The notes: generated by a model not told the origin, from the sequence alone. DNA of 64,000 nucleotides from Massariosphaeria phaeospora (GCA_011032825.1 JAADJZ010000009.1:186001-250000), one strand, 5' to 3'; positions 1-12,039 are shown, counted from the first letter of the stretch. A program made the numbers and translations.

Positions 1-221
1 GCGACGAAGACTAGGAGAAATCATAACGCCTACTCTACAGCAAAACAAGCTCCCGTAAGTTACGAGGTGTCCGGCCACTTTCAAAAAATCTATCTACTCT
101 CTGATCGTACTTCCCACTCTATAACTTTATATGGATATCAACGAGGCTGCTACCAATAAGCTCAATGCGAGTGTTTTTACGAGCGAGTGCGCTATTACAA
201 AGGCGTACAGCGTCTCTTGAA

Positions 222-248
222 CGACTCTACAGAATCGCCGTAGAGTCG
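222..248. repeat. Perfect 9-bp inverted repeat
   Basis: CGACTCTAC at 222-230 and GTAGAGTCG at 240-248 are exact reverse complements separated by 9 nt. It lies inside the decayed repeat and could be an element end, a hairpin or chance. No function is assigned. Confidence 0.5.
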
Positions 249-759
249 CGTCCAATAGCGCGATATCTCATCAACACTATCAACGATTAAGCCCTTATTA
301 GGAAGGAACTACTTTGACGACAACGGGCTGCAGCTTCTTCGTTCCGCAATTTGGGAACACGGAGAGAGAAGCAAGCCACTCAATAGTGTCTAATAATCCA
401 TTAAAGGAGGCACGAGCGTTCAAGCACATGAACTGCGCTATTAGGATGTAGGTACTACGATTAATTACAATTGATAAAACTCTGTGCTGTCTGTGCTAGC
501 GCTAGACGAACGTTAATTCAGATAACGTTATTAGATCTACCAAAGGCCCGCTGAATGAACCGTTCTGAAAGCCAAGACGACTTGAATCCTATAGGCCTGG
601 ACTACTTGCCGCTGCACAGTAGAAGTCGGCCATAGCTAGGGAGCGGATATCGGCATGACTAGGGGATTCTCACGGTGTCCCGCGTCCTGCATGTGACCTC
701 TGAGGCTCGTCGTCGTCAAAGTAATAGTCCGCATCTCTATCCTCCCGAAAACACTTTAC

Positions 760-1380
760 CTACTCTTCTAGCCTTTTCGGGGGCCCTAGGTGCACAGGGT
801 TAGCGCTGTGAAACCTAAAGAGCTTGTACAGGCTATTTTTAAAGTTAGATGCGAGGTACCACTTCCGATCGACCGTATGATATCCACGCCATTTAACACG
901 GTATTGTAGCTTTCTGCGATAGACACGGGCGTCGAGGATCTGCCCTACCTTATATTCGTCGTCTTTAACTGCACTGTAGCAATCATGCTTCCGCCTTTGC
1001 TTACTTAAGGGTTAGACTGACTTTAGTCGCTTGTTGCTTTCAAGATAGCAGCCGCTGCTGCCAACGCTGCTGTTATTACTGTAGTCGTTAGTATCGTACT
1101 CGCTATGTTGCGCTGCCGAAGGCAGTTTAGAACCAGATAGGCAGCTGGCGAGCGGTCGGCCGCGGGAGAGAGGCTTTCGTTGCCCTGCTAAGTGCGCGGC
1201 GTGCTTAGGACGCGGCTTCGATTTTCTATTTGAATTTCGGCTGTGCCGCTTGGCTGGCAGAGAGCGTTCTCGCTTGCGCTTTGTGCGATTGGTGCTGTGC
1301 TCGTCGTCCTCGTAGTCGTTAGTGTTGGTATTACCATTAGATCCGTTGCTACCGCTGCCGCTGCTACTGCTTGTGATTAC
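760..1380 (-). pseudogene. Chromodomain-containing C-terminal fragment of a decayed element protein
   Basis: Read on the minus strand from 1380 to the TAG at 762-760, one frame stays open for 207 codons except for a TAA at about 1014-1012. The first part is a low-complexity Ser/Asn/Gly and Lys/Arg-rich linker with a nuclear-localisation-like KRKRERS. The last 70 codons match a chromodomain: YKVGQILDAR, then LQYRVKWRGY, then a Trp a few residues later (RKWYLASNF). Chromodomains bind methylated histone tails and target chromovirus integration to heterochromatin. The upstream part is out of frame, so this is a relic. It could also be a host chromodomain gene fragment; the repeat-like setting favours an element. 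Confidence 0.6.
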
Positions 1381-2720
1381 GAGTGGAGCGTATTTGCCTT
1401 ACTAGTATCAGACAGAAGAAACACATATGCAACAGAATAGGCTTACCTTGCCTCTCCGCTATTCTATGCACTAGCTGCTGTGACTAATGTGTTCTAACTT
1501 TTAGATAAATAGCGCTGTCCTTTTGCGTTGGCTGCTAGATCTTCATAATTAACGATCTAGTTAACGGTGTTAGTAGTGTTAATAGGAGTTCGCGACGTAA
1601 GAGCTCAATAGCTTGAAATTTAGGTTTCTTAACTAGTTCTAAGCTAATAGCGTCGTCTGTGCAGTCTATGCCGCGATAGTTACAAGTCGCTACACCTAGA
1701 ACGTTAGAACGAGCGTGTGTCTGCGGAACTAAATTGTCTTCGGCAGTAGTAGCATCTAATTCGGGTTAACTGCCTACGACGACAACCGCATCCTCTACGC
1801 AATGTTAGAAATAGTACTTTGAGCTACTATCCAGATAGCGCTAAGGGCTTACTTTGACTGCTATCCTCAAAAGAGGGTGGACCTAAGCTGCCCTCATGTA
1901 GGACCTCTTCAGAAAACTACCTTGAGACGAAATGCTCGACTTCTACGCTTTGTTCGTCAGGAGGAAAAAAGCTGCCTACACAGCCAACATCGCGACGTCT
2001 ACTACTATAATCTTCGAGTTCGCAGATGTTTCTGCTAGCTGCGTCTAATTAGTTATCAAAGAACGCAAGAATGACGGCTTTGGGAATGCCTACCTGATAC
2101 TAGATCAATGGCTTCAGCTCGATGCGCTGGAAGAGCAAGGCTGGTACTCAGATACTCGTTAAGAGCAGTGTACTTGTGATTATCAGGTGGCATCGTTTGC
2201 GTGTGCTTGCGGCGCTAGGTTGGCTTTGGCTTCGGAGGTCTATTGTAAGGAACGAATTGAAAGTTCTGTGTCTAAAAAGGACACAAATACATCGTCGCGG
2301 CCGCTGTTATTGCTTCTAGGAGGTCTAGTGGTGCGAGGAATGCGGAGGCGCCGACGAAGGTTCTACGCTTCGATCTAAACTATCTCAAAAAGCTAGCTTG
2401 AATGTGTTGGGCGCTCTAGCAAGCAACAGTCGGCACGAGACGGCGTTTGAAACGCAGACTTTAGGGGGACACGAGATTAGAGTCGAATCAGCAACTAAGC
2501 AGCTGCGTAGTGTTGGTAGTGACGCGGCTTTCTCATAAAGCCTGTCTTTCTCTAGACGAGAAAGTATGTGAATATCCCGCTGATACTCGTTATAGAACGA
2601 GGAAGTGCGACGTTAGCTCCCTATAGGCCAGGTTGCGCTGCCACCATGCACCTCCCCCTTTTCCGTCGGAACTCGCCCCTTCAACAACACGGGCTTAGAG
2701 ATGCCCATTCTGGTTGATCC

Positions 2721-4169
2721 GCGTCTATAAGCTGAGCAGATAGATTCTAATGCGTATGATTAGCTCGTCGGCGACCCCGAAACCCAAACCTAGGGTTTAA
2801 ACTCTTGTTTAGGCTTCGGGCTTCGCTCTAGTCCTTCGCCCCCCCTAATTCGTGACACTGGGATGCAACACTAGCACTATGCAGACCGTCATGTGGACCC
2901 AAACTCTACCAATCGATGGAAGGTGCAGCATGGGGTGAGTACATGCTGCGACCGCCACCTGCCTGGCTGAGCAGCGGGTGGTGGCTAGCCGCGCCTCCCT
3001 GGCGTGATTCTGATGACATCCGGCTTTCACCGACACTTGCACGGCTCGAGGTCCATCCTTTTCCTAGGCCTACGTGGTTTCGTAACCTTGCTAGGCGTCC
3101 GGATGAAATGGCCCTCATCCTGAGACATGATCCGGGCGTTCGAGGCAATGCTATTGCCGCCCTGGGCAGGTGATGACGTGGAAGGTCGAGGAGTTACTGG
3201 ACCCGTGGGCTCCGGAAGGGGAAGAGCCAAGGAGTGAGTGTTGATGGCCGTCTACGAGAGATTTCGAGATAGAGAGCGGCAGATATTCACTGCTTAGCTA
3301 CGGTAAAAGCGGAGAAAATGAAGCGGCCAAAGTCCAGGAAATGGTAGAGAGCCTCGCTGATTCTGGAGGAGAAGATTCGTAGATGCGGGCTGCCAGCATT
3401 TACGGCGCAGCGCCCTTATCGTCGGCGGACCAAGGGGGAACTGGACACAGGACCGGGCGGTGCAGCGGTTGCATGGCTCCCTAGAAGCAAGAAAATGCCT
3501 CACGGTAGATTGGAGTAGCCAATGAGGCGGAGGGAGGTGTTAGGGAGAAAAAGACTATGAAGTTGGGGGATAAACCGGCGAGGGAAGCGTGCTTTTATGT
3601 GATGGAGTCAGCGCACGGGCCAAATAAAAGCAGCGAGACGCCAAGTGAACGTCTATTTCCCGCTGCGAAAGCTTTTATTTTCTAATGCAGCTCCACTCTT
3701 ACACATATACCTCCATAAATAAACAAGTACTAAATAGAAACTGTAGTAAGGTGAGGTGAGGTAAGGTAAAGTAATAGATAAGCCCTAGCAACGAAACAGA
3801 ACGAAACGCTAGTAGGACGGCCGGAGGTAGAAAGAAAAAAATACGTAGCTAAAGAGTTGAAAGGGAGAGAGAGTTTGTCTAAATAATCAACGTAGAGGCT
3901 GCCAAACGTTGTTTCATTATTAGCCAAGCCAAGTAGAACAATAATGATACCAAAGTACCTTATTCCAGAGCAGGCAAGGCATGATCAAGACAAGGTGCTT
4001 GCTTGTTTACTAGCTCGCTATCTAGCTCGCTCTCTAATTCTTCTACAACATGATCAAGGAAAGCGAACATAAACTAACTGTTAGCCCTCAACTCACTCTC
4101 GCGCTTGGAACAGATCTCAACTCAACTCGTGCACCTGCATACACTGTACTCGCCTCGGTCTGTCTCCTT
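2721..4169. other. Intergenic region without recognised gene
   Basis: Between the decayed repeat and the 3' end of the Zn2Cys6 regulator. Only short overlapping frames are present, with no conserved motif I can name. A run of related GGTGAGGTAAGG-type short repeats sits near 3750-3775 and GCTCGCT repeats near 4012-4032. No tRNA fold was found by eye. Confidence 0.5.
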
Positions 4170-7138
4170 CTACCCTTCCACAACCCCACTACTAGCATGC
4201 GGCCACCAAGCCTCATACCCCCCCACGCCCTCCTGCCCCTGCCCCGCCTGCGCAAACCCAGCACTCGCATCACCCGCCTGGAACCCCGCCTCGCCATGGT
4301 GCCCAAAGACCTGCGACTCAGCAGTGGCGCCGACGCCTCCGGCCCCGGCATGCGCATTGTGCTGGCCGCCCTGCGTCCCCGCATTAAACGAATTCAGCGG
4401 ATCCTGCGGCCACGCCTCACTAATCTTAAACCCGTCACGGCCAAACCGGTCCCACTCATCCACGTTCCCCATAATGTTGTGGATGTCCATGGGGCTCAGC
4501 GGCGCGGCGGCGCGGTGCAGGATGGGCATGCCCATGCCGGGCACGGGCGCCCAGAAGAGCGTTTCAGCGGCCGAGTCGCTGGCGGGCGTGGCGGGCGTGG
4601 TGGGGAGGGTGTTGGTGATGGTTGAGGGGGTGGAGGCGGCGTGGTAGGGGAGCGGGGTGGTGGTGCTGGTGCTGGTCATGTGCTGCGGTTGCTGCTGGGA
4701 CAAGCGGCCGTCGATGGAGCTTCCGGAAGCGCTGGCGGGGTGGGAAGGCGGGCCGAGGGAGCTGCGGTCCGCTGCGAACATGCCGAGACTCTCGCGCCGG
4801 ACGCCGTGGGACGATGGCAGAGTGGGACTGTATCCCGTGCTACCACCACCCAGCCTGGAAGTAGTGCCCGTGGTGTGGGGGACATCAAACCGCTCAGCCA
4901 GTGGGCTTATCCACCCTGCTATCAGCCGGCTATGTTGCAGCTCATCGGGCCAGGGCAGTTTCCACATCCTCGCCAGGGCATACACGACCTTGAAGCTCCG
5001 GGCCCCAAAGTGATGGCATGTGCTGGAGTCCTCGAGGGCTGTCAGACACTCGATAAGGTTTCGTCTAGAAGCGTGGATTTCGGTAGAGTAAGCGAGATGG
5101 ACAATGGAGACGGAAAGGAGGATGTGGGTCAGTACCAAAGGACAGGCGCGCAGGTTGTAGTACGACCGGTAGAGTCGAAGGAGTTCCGTCACTTTGTTCG
5201 CCGACTGGATGCAGATATCGCGGGGCCGGATGTCAGAGTGTATCAGCTCGACCTTCAGTAACGGGCGGAAGAGAAGGACTATGGTGTTGTAATAGAGCAT
5301 GCTAGAACACAGTCAGTAAGACTAGCACACATTGACAGAATCTACTACCGATTGACATGGGCTGTGCAAAGCAAAGAAAAGACGGAGACGTACTGAAGGA
5401 CGATGATGTGCGGCTGCGGTGTCGTGCCGCAATCGAGCCTCATCTGGGTTGGCAGTGCCTTGTGCCAGGCCTGATACCTATAGTAACAATCTAGCAGCTT
5501 CCTACTGGTAAAGCGCTCCTTGGGCGCAAAGAACATACAATTGTTGTCGTTGACGAGCTCGGAAAGAGCGCCAAACTCCTGGAGGAAGACGCGGCTCGTA
5601 ATCATGCCCGGCGGCAGCTGAGGGGTGCCAGAGTAGGCGTCGGCATGCGGGCCGTGAATGGACTCCTCGATCATGGGCTTCTCGAGAGTAATGGCGGCCC
5701 GGGGGAGCTGTGAGATGCGGCCCACGGCGGTCGACCAGACACTGCAGCAAGTTAGCAGGCTAGCCAGTTGACGAGGGTCGAGGTGGCTTACGTGTCGACG
5801 GTGAAGCAGCCCCAGAAGGTGACCTTGCGCACTTCGATCTCCGATGCCGTCAGCCCGAGAGCTGCGGTTGCCGTGTAGCTCAGGTGCAGGCCGAGTTCCA
5901 CGGCCATGCGCATGCAGCGTCCGCTGTACATGAAGCCGGAGCTGTCCCGCCCCGCCGAGGGCTCGCGCATGGCGAGCACGCACAGGGCCTGGGTGGTGGT
6001 GAGCGAGGGCGTCTCATCCTCGTGCAGCAGCCGCCTGGCCTCGGCAAAGAAGAGATCGCCGGCGGTGCGCGCGTTGGCGGGATCGGTGCGGCCCTGCGGC
6101 TCGTCGCTGAAGTGGCAGGCGTAGGCGAGGATGGCGTTGACCAGGAGCGACGAGCAGTACTTGGAGCGGCCGCTGCGGAAGTCGTTGTAGAAGCACTCGC
6201 GGGAGAAGATGACGTAGAAGGCGTGCGACCAGCGGAAGTACAGGTCTAGCAGGCGCTCGACAAAGGCCAGGTCATGGGAGACCGCTGTCCACGTCTGCGT
6301 GCGGGGCTCTGCGGTGCGCGACGCGGGCGGGCGTGACCGCGTGTAGTTCTCGTCCTCGGCCACCAGCCCGAGACTCGACGTGTGCCCGAAACTCTCGCCC
6401 GTCTGCGTCATGGCCGGCTTGCCCAGCAGCACCGACAGATCCGCTTCCAGGCCCGGCGTGCCGGCCGACGCGCTCGGCGGCAGCGTCACCGTCCGGCGCA
6501 GCGAGTCGGCCAGCGCCGCCAGGTCGAGGCGCGCGTCGCGGCGGATGTGCTGCAGAACCTGGAAGACTTCGGACTCGGGCAGGCTGCGCAGCGACGCGAC
6601 GATGAACTCGGCATGCTCGCTGCTGCTGCTGCTGTTGCTATTGCTGCCGTTGGACGTGGGCGAGGCACTTCCGGGGGCGTTGCTGGCGCGCACGGCCGCC
6701 GTGGAGCTCTCGCGACGCCCTGGGGCACTCGTCGTCGTCGTCGTCGAGGTCGTCGTCGAGGTGGCGGTGGAGCCCGTCCGCGGTCGCTTGCTCTCGCTGT
6801 CGGTGTCGTAGTGGCAGTCGGTCTTGTACACGGCGGTGCACGTCGCGCAGACGGGGGTTCCACCATCGCACTACATCGCGTCGTCACGTCAGCCGTCATG
6901 CTCCAGGGCTGCCTCACGGCTCACGGCTGGCAAAGCCATGTGAGTCCGCGGAGGCGTCTCCATGCTTGCGGCCATGGCACCCACACGGGCGGGGACGACG
7001 TACCTTGGACTTGCGCTTCCTGCACGGCACGCAGGCCGATTGCACGCACCGCCGCTTGCTGGCCTTCGTGTCGGGGAGACTAGACGGCGGCTCTGTCGCT
7101 TGGGCGTGGGCGCGCTGTGAGGCCGGTCCGCGGGCCAT
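4170..7138 (-). CDS. Zn2Cys6 transcription factor with fungal_trans domain
   Basis: Predicted nuclear regulator of 897 aa. Exons on the minus strand: 7138-7004, 6870-5792, 5741-5394 and 5301-4170; introns of 133, 50 and 92 nt have GT/AG ends and keep phase. The start is the first in-frame ATG after an upstream TGA. The binuclear zinc cluster is at residues 36-64, with Cys 36, 39, 46, 53, 56 and 64 (ACVPCRKRKSK before the first intron, CDGGTPVCATC after it). A Ser/Thr-rich linker follows. The fungal_trans middle-homology region is at about residues 250-620 (DLYFRWSHAFYVIF, RCMRMAVELGLH, LYYNTIVLLFRP). The C-terminus is low-complexity Gly/Ala/Ser/Gln, as in activation domains. The zinc-cluster sequence resembles proteins often labelled NirA-like, but the target pathway is not shown. 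It lies upstream of chorismate synthase on the same strand with a 0.5-kb gap. Confidence 0.9.
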
Positions 7139-7639
7139 TCCTGTGGCGGTGAGGGGGGAGACAACAACAGCAACAGCAGCAACAACGCCTGGGGCCGATA
7201 TCACGCCTCACCACATGGCCGCAGAGAGAAGGGAGCGCGCGAAAAGAGGGAGGCCAACAGCTGCGGCCTCATTTGACACCGCAATCACGTGAATCGCCCC
7301 CGGGACAGCGCTGTTCGAGACGACGTTGGGCCCGAGACGGATGTGGTATTTCGTATCGAAGGAAAAGGCAGAAAAGTCCATGGCGCTGTTTGCCACCAAC
7401 GGCCCAGCGCAGTGCCAGTGCGCACCCCGCCCGCCCCGCGCGCCCGCCAGCTCGCCAGCCCCCGCAAACCACAGCCCGCCGCCCCGTCTGCCGCCCTGCA
7501 CAGTCCTGGACCCACCACACCGGTAACGTTACCCCGATCGTGCTCCAGGAGTCGTGCACGCCACTGCTGCTGCTGCTACATACTACACAGGTACCGCAGA
7601 GCACACCGTTTGTCGTAACGGCGACGAAGCCACGTTGAT
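7139..7639. other. Promoter of the Zn2Cys6 gene and 3' flank of chorismate synthase
   Basis: Both neighbours are on the minus strand, so this 0.5-kb GC-rich gap holds the 5' region of the regulator and the 3' end of the aromatic-pathway gene. A (CAA/CAG)-rich stretch lies at 7162-7190. No coding region is supported. Confidence 0.5.
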
Positions 7640-8986
7640 TCACTGCACCGGCACCACCCGCTCCAGCGCCGGCAACAGGCTGCGCGCCGCCGCTCGCGCC
7701 TGCTGGGCCAGCACCGCGTCGATGATGACCAGCGCCGCCATGGCCTCGACGATAGGCACGGCCCGCGGCACCACGCACGGGTCGTGTCTGCCCTTGGCCT
7801 CCAGCACGCCCTCTGCCTCGTCGTACGTCGTCGTCGTCTGCGCCTGCCCAATGGTCGCCGGCGGCTTGAAGGCCACGGTGAAGTAGATGGGCGCGCCGTT
7901 GGAGATGCCGCCCTGCACGCCACCGGAGTTGTTCGTCTTGGTCGTCAGACGTGGCCGCTGCACATTGGCGCTGAGCGCGTCCTGGCCAGGCGGCACCGCA
8001 GGCGCCTTGATGAAGGCGTCGTTGTGCACCGAGCCCGGCACCTGGCAGCCGCCAAACCCAGAGCCAATCTCGAAGCCCTTGGTGGCCGGGATGCTCAGCA
8101 TGGCGTGCGCGAGCGTCGCCTCCAGCTTGTCGAAGCATGGCTCGCCGAGCCCACTGGGACAGTTCCGTATCACGCACGTCACCGTCCCGCCTATGCTGTC
8201 CTCGCGGTCCCGGAACTCCTCGATTAGCTTTTCCATGCGCTTGCCGCTCTCTTCATGGGGGCACCGCACAGGGAGGAACGAGTCCACCGTCTTGCGATCT
8301 ATCCTCTCGACCAGCTTCAGGTATTCGGGGTTTGTCGCTGCCGTGGGATGCGTTGCCGATGGAGGGAAGAGGAACACGTTGCCGACCGAAGCCGTAAAGG
8401 CCACAATTTCGATGCCGTAAGCCTGGCGCAGGTACTTTTCCGCAATGGCGCCCGCTGCCACTCGTCCTATGCCAGTGTTAACTTCATGTCGTGCGCATGA
8501 CTAGCGCTGTGCGTTGGGGGTGTGCCCCACCAATTGTCTCCCGCGCACTGCTCCTGCCGCCGCCAGAGCTTGCCTTCACCCCGTACTTCTCGAGATACGT
8601 CCAGTCAGCATGGCTCGGGCGCGGGTACAGGTCCATGGTCTTGTTCCCATAGTCTTGCTTGCGCTGGTTCTCATTCATGACCCGCATGCCGATTGGTGTG
8701 CCCAGCGTGATGCCAAACTCGGTGCCTGACTGTATCTCGACGCGGTCCTTCTCGTCTCGCGGTGTCGTGATCGCAGATTGTCCCGGCCGCCGTCGCGTCA
8801 TCTGCGGCTGGATATCGGCCTCGCTGAGCGCCATGCCTGGAGGACAGCCATCGACGATGCATCCCACCGACAGGCAATGCGACTCGCCGTAGCTGGTAGA
8901 AGCATTAGCCAGCTGTACTCGTCGGCCACAAGTGCTCCAACAACATACGTGGTCACCCTGAAGTGGTTGCCAAATGTGGATCCCAT
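7640..8986 (-). CDS. ARO2: Chorismate synthase
   Basis: Catalyses the last shikimate-pathway step, EPSP to chorismate, using reduced FMN. Fungal enzymes are bifunctional and carry their own flavin reductase activity. Predicted length 408 aa, normal for fungal forms. Exons: 8986-8949, 8892-8531 and 8466-7640. The first intron (56 nt) follows a 12-codon first exon ([13 protein letters not shown]), the usual layout. Signature motifs: [14 protein letters not shown], then [17 protein letters not shown], then [14 protein letters not shown] across the second intron, then [16 protein letters not shown] and [13 protein letters not shown]. The second intron uses a weak donor, GTGGGG. The reading frame is complete with a TGA stop. 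It is a single-copy housekeeping gene and an anchor for the healthy left block. Confidence 0.97.
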
Positions 8987-9298
8987 TGTCGTTACTGTTG
9001 TCGCTGTTTGGTGACGGCGGGAGTAATCAGTTGCTCGGAATTTTTACTTGGTGACGGAGCGTCGGAGTGGCGGGCTAGCCTGGGCCGGGCCAGAAAGAGG
9101 CCCGATCTCGGCCGCCGAGCACCGTAAGGCTGAGGCTGAGATGCATCATTGCGGGGGAGGGGCACGCCCAGCTCAGGTCCGTTGGCTATCATTATAATAT
9201 TCTAATCTATCGATAAATGAAAGGGTATCCACCCAAGCCGTTTGTCTGTATACGTCGCTTGTGAAAATAACAATAATGCTAGGAGACGGGCGGCCAAT
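8987..9298. other. Short intergenic gap
   Basis: Upstream of chorismate synthase and downstream of the RhoGAP gene, both on the minus strand. No gene or distinct motif was recognised. Confidence 0.4.
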
Positions 9299-11749
9299 CT
9301 ACTTGCGTCTCGCGGTCTCAATTAGGGTTTTCGCGGTTCCTGCCCGCTCCTCATACAGCCTGCGGAGGTTGTCGACCGATGCTTTCTTCGTGTTCAGCCT
9401 GCGAGCGCCCGAGGGCGGCGCTAGAGGTTCGGGACTCTTAGACGCCCCGAGCGAGGGCATCCGCTTTAATAGGCTAGGCGACGGTGTCCTGGGCTTCGGA
9501 CCGGGTATAGGAAGGGACGCCGACTTGGAACCAGTGAGGTTAGCTGCTGCTGCTGCAGTAGGGGGCGGGAATACAGGGCGCGCCAGCGACGTGATGTTGG
9601 GTGTTCTGTTCGCCGACGCAGGCCAGCTCGGACGGCGGAACTCGTTCCCAGGAGCGCTGCTGGAGGAGTCCGATGCGGCGCTAATTGGGGACGCAGTCTC
9701 GGATTGCGCGTAGGTGGGGGGAGCGCGGTGATTCGCATATGCGAGGTAGGTGGTGGGCGGGCCGGCTTTGCGTGTTACAGGTTCTGTGATTTGAAGCTCT
9801 GTAAGTCCGGGCAGTGATATGCCTCCGCTACTCGCTGAACCCTTCCGCGATTGTATCTGGGTGGCGGCGTATTCAGCATTGTCAATCTGCTCTGCTGTCA
9901 GGGCTTTCCTCTTTGGAACGACGATTTGAGGTGGAGCGTGGGGATCGCCACACAGATTCGTACCAGATTTCTTCTCATCCAGCGAGTCCCATTCAGTAGG
10001 ACGCGGTGGTGCAAATCCATCTGTTACGGCAGCGTAATTCGTGGGTGATTCGGTCTCGTCGCGTGGACTGTCGTTTACGATGGTGGAGTACCGTGGGGGC
10101 ACTTGGAGGGGAGGGGCAGGTTTCCGTTTGGTCATAGTGTCGTTGATGGAGTGGCCGGATGCCTGCCGCGATTGGCCGTGCGGGTACAAAGTGCGAGGGG
10201 GTAAAGGAGGAGCCGGCATTGAAGGCTGCTCGTTATCCTGAAGGATGATGCCCGTTCTCTGCTGTTCATCCATCGAGCCCTCATCTGGGCGGCCTTTCCT
10301 ACCTTCGACGGGATCGTCCCAGTCGCTTTGATTCGTGGGGAGGCGCAACTCTTGGAGAAATGTGGCTTCTTTTTCTCCGCAGGCTTCGCGCAAGCCCTGG
10401 CCCCAAAGCTCAATGGCCGCGGTGATGACTCTGCGGATGATAGATGACATTTTGGCATCTTCCAACTGGTCAGGGCCACATAATAGCGCTGGTGCAAAAC
10501 AGACGGCTAGATTTTCGGGTGGCATCTTGTTGTGTTCTTCGTGAGCTGCGACTGCGCTGAGAAGCGGCAGGAGATGTCTAACGATAATTTCCCGTGATAT
10601 GGCTGGGAGGAATGACCATTCGGAGGAGGGTGAAAGTAGCTCGGTTAGCCTCTCGACACTGGGTACGTCGTCGACGTCGCCGTATAATCTCTTCAAGTCG
10701 CGATAAGATCCCGGCGGGAAGATTGGCTGGCGCAGATCGGCGTACCATGCCTTGATGAGGGCGGCCGCCATGAAGACGCTATACGCATCTTTGGCATCTA
10801 TCTCTGCAAGGATTTCGTCCATGTGCTCGGCGCGGGGATAAGGGGGGATTGGCAAAGTAGCTCCGTTATCCTTCCATATGATGAACTTCTGACCCCTGTC
10901 AAACGCCTCTTTTAGAACATCTCTCAGTTTCGAGTGCGGAGGAACCCGGAAGAGTCCTTCTGCGACAATGTTTTGTTCCATCATCAAGAAACTGCTTGTT
11001 TCTCGGAGCACGCGAGGCAAGCGCGTCTTGCCCTCGGCGGCGACGGGGAAAGGCTGGCGTGTACAGAATGCTCGACGCCCGCTAGCATACGGGGCAAAGA
11101 TGTCGTCGGATATGCGTCGGTCGTGGAGGTAGGCCGAGGGCGGGATGATGAGGTCCTCGATGCGAAGATGGAATGCGAGGTTGGTCAGAGTCGAGGCTAC
11201 AAGACGTCAATGCCATGGCACTCGAGGTTCACTGCGTCGCCAATACGTACCGTGAATGATCTTGCGCCGGAACTTGGGGCTGACTATGGTGGAGAAGATC
11301 TCGCTGAGGATCCTCACCCAGGCCTTCTCGTGCACGATGTACAGCTTCTGCAGGCGCTTGCGCATGGCCCGCGACAGCACATGATACGCCTGGAGGAACC
11401 ATCCCCACCCCGGCCGGTTCTTCTTGGTCGTTGGCGAGCCATCGGAGTCGCCCGCGAAGAACACGACCTCGTACTCGAAGCCCCGCAGCAGCTCGTCTTC
11501 TTCGGGCAGTCGGGCGAGGACGTAGGGCAGGAGCGAGTCGTAGTCGGCCTCACGCGAGTCGGGCAGCGCAGCCGCGTTCAGAATGTAGACGGGCCGGTTC
11601 TCAGTCGAGGGGATGGGCGAGCGATACAAGATACTCTCGGCCGCCTTTGCGAGGTCGACGGAAAACTCGCGCTGATCCGGCCGGGGCGGAACGGCGCTGA
11701 GTGACGAGCTTCGGAGGCGGCTGACGATGTGCGCTCGCATTCCGCTCAT
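9299..11749 (-). CDS. RhoGAP protein with N-terminal Sec14/CRAL-TRIO-like domain
   Basis: Predicted 798-aa GTPase-activating protein for Rho-family GTPases, acting on cell polarity and the cortex. Exons: 11749-11251 and 11196-9299, with a 54-nt intron. Residues about 25-165 form a divergent Sec14/CRAL-TRIO-like module (RPVYILNAAALP, GWFLQAYHVLSRAMRKRL, KLYIVHEKAWVR). The RhoGAP domain follows at about 210-430: EGLFRVPPH holds the expected arginine finger, and NKMPPENLAVCFAPALL matches the conserved Asn/Pro block. The C-terminal 350 residues are Pro/Ser-rich and end in a short basic coiled segment. The order lipid-binding module then RhoGAP is that of yeast Ecm25 and animal p50RhoGAP. The start is the first Met before the conserved part; a second Met lies three residues on. 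Confidence 0.9.
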
Positions 11750-12039
11750 GCTGCCTAATCGGCTATGTGAGCAAGCTGACGCAGTATTTGCAGGCGAGTG
11801 TGGATGCCCGCAAAGATTGATGTCAGGTTGGGGCGTCAACAATCGGGTGTGCGCAAGACAACCTTGGAAGCCCAGTCGTAGTCGCGGAAAGACGTCACAC
11901 ACAGACAGAAAGCCTTGGCGTTCAGCCACACCGTTATTATTGATGCGATGCGACCATCCTTCAATTATGAATACAAGCTCAATTATGAATACGCTCTGTG
12001 TGACCTTGCTAGGCACTCTCCCACACTTGAATGCGCCCT

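Larger units (their letters stand above)
1..2720 (-). repeat. Decayed repeat or transposon remnant, minus strand
   Basis: No intact gene is visible here; every frame is interrupted often and TA-containing words (ctag, ttaa, gtta) are frequent, unlike the GC-richer genes from 4.2 kb onward. On the minus strand, short open stretches can be followed from about 2650 down to 760, changing frame several times, and finish in a recognisable chromodomain (separate entry). This looks like one ancient protein-coding element destroyed by point mutation and small indels. A chromodomain near the C-terminus is typical of chromovirus-type Gypsy elements, but I could not recognise reverse transcriptase or integrase, so the class is open. 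Repeat-induced point mutation (RIP) is a plausible cause but was not measured. Confidence 0.5.

Noticed and set aside
2780..2800. AAACCTAGGGTTT, resembling telomeric TTAGGG
   Set aside because: Only one imperfect copy, not a tandem telomeric array; the window is not shown to be a chromosome end.
3390..3490. Possible tRNA-like stem sequence
   Set aside because: No cloverleaf with a GTTC-type T arm and proper acceptor pairing could be drawn on either strand.
4657..5013. Plus-strand open frames of 118-206 codons over the Zn2Cys6 gene
   Set aside because: They are GC-rich shadows antisense to a well-supported exon and have no motif.
7269..8177. 302-codon minus-strand frame overlapping chorismate synthase
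   Set aside because: Shadow frame with Arg/Gly/Ala-rich, repeat-like composition; the chorismate synthase frame carries all conserved motifs.
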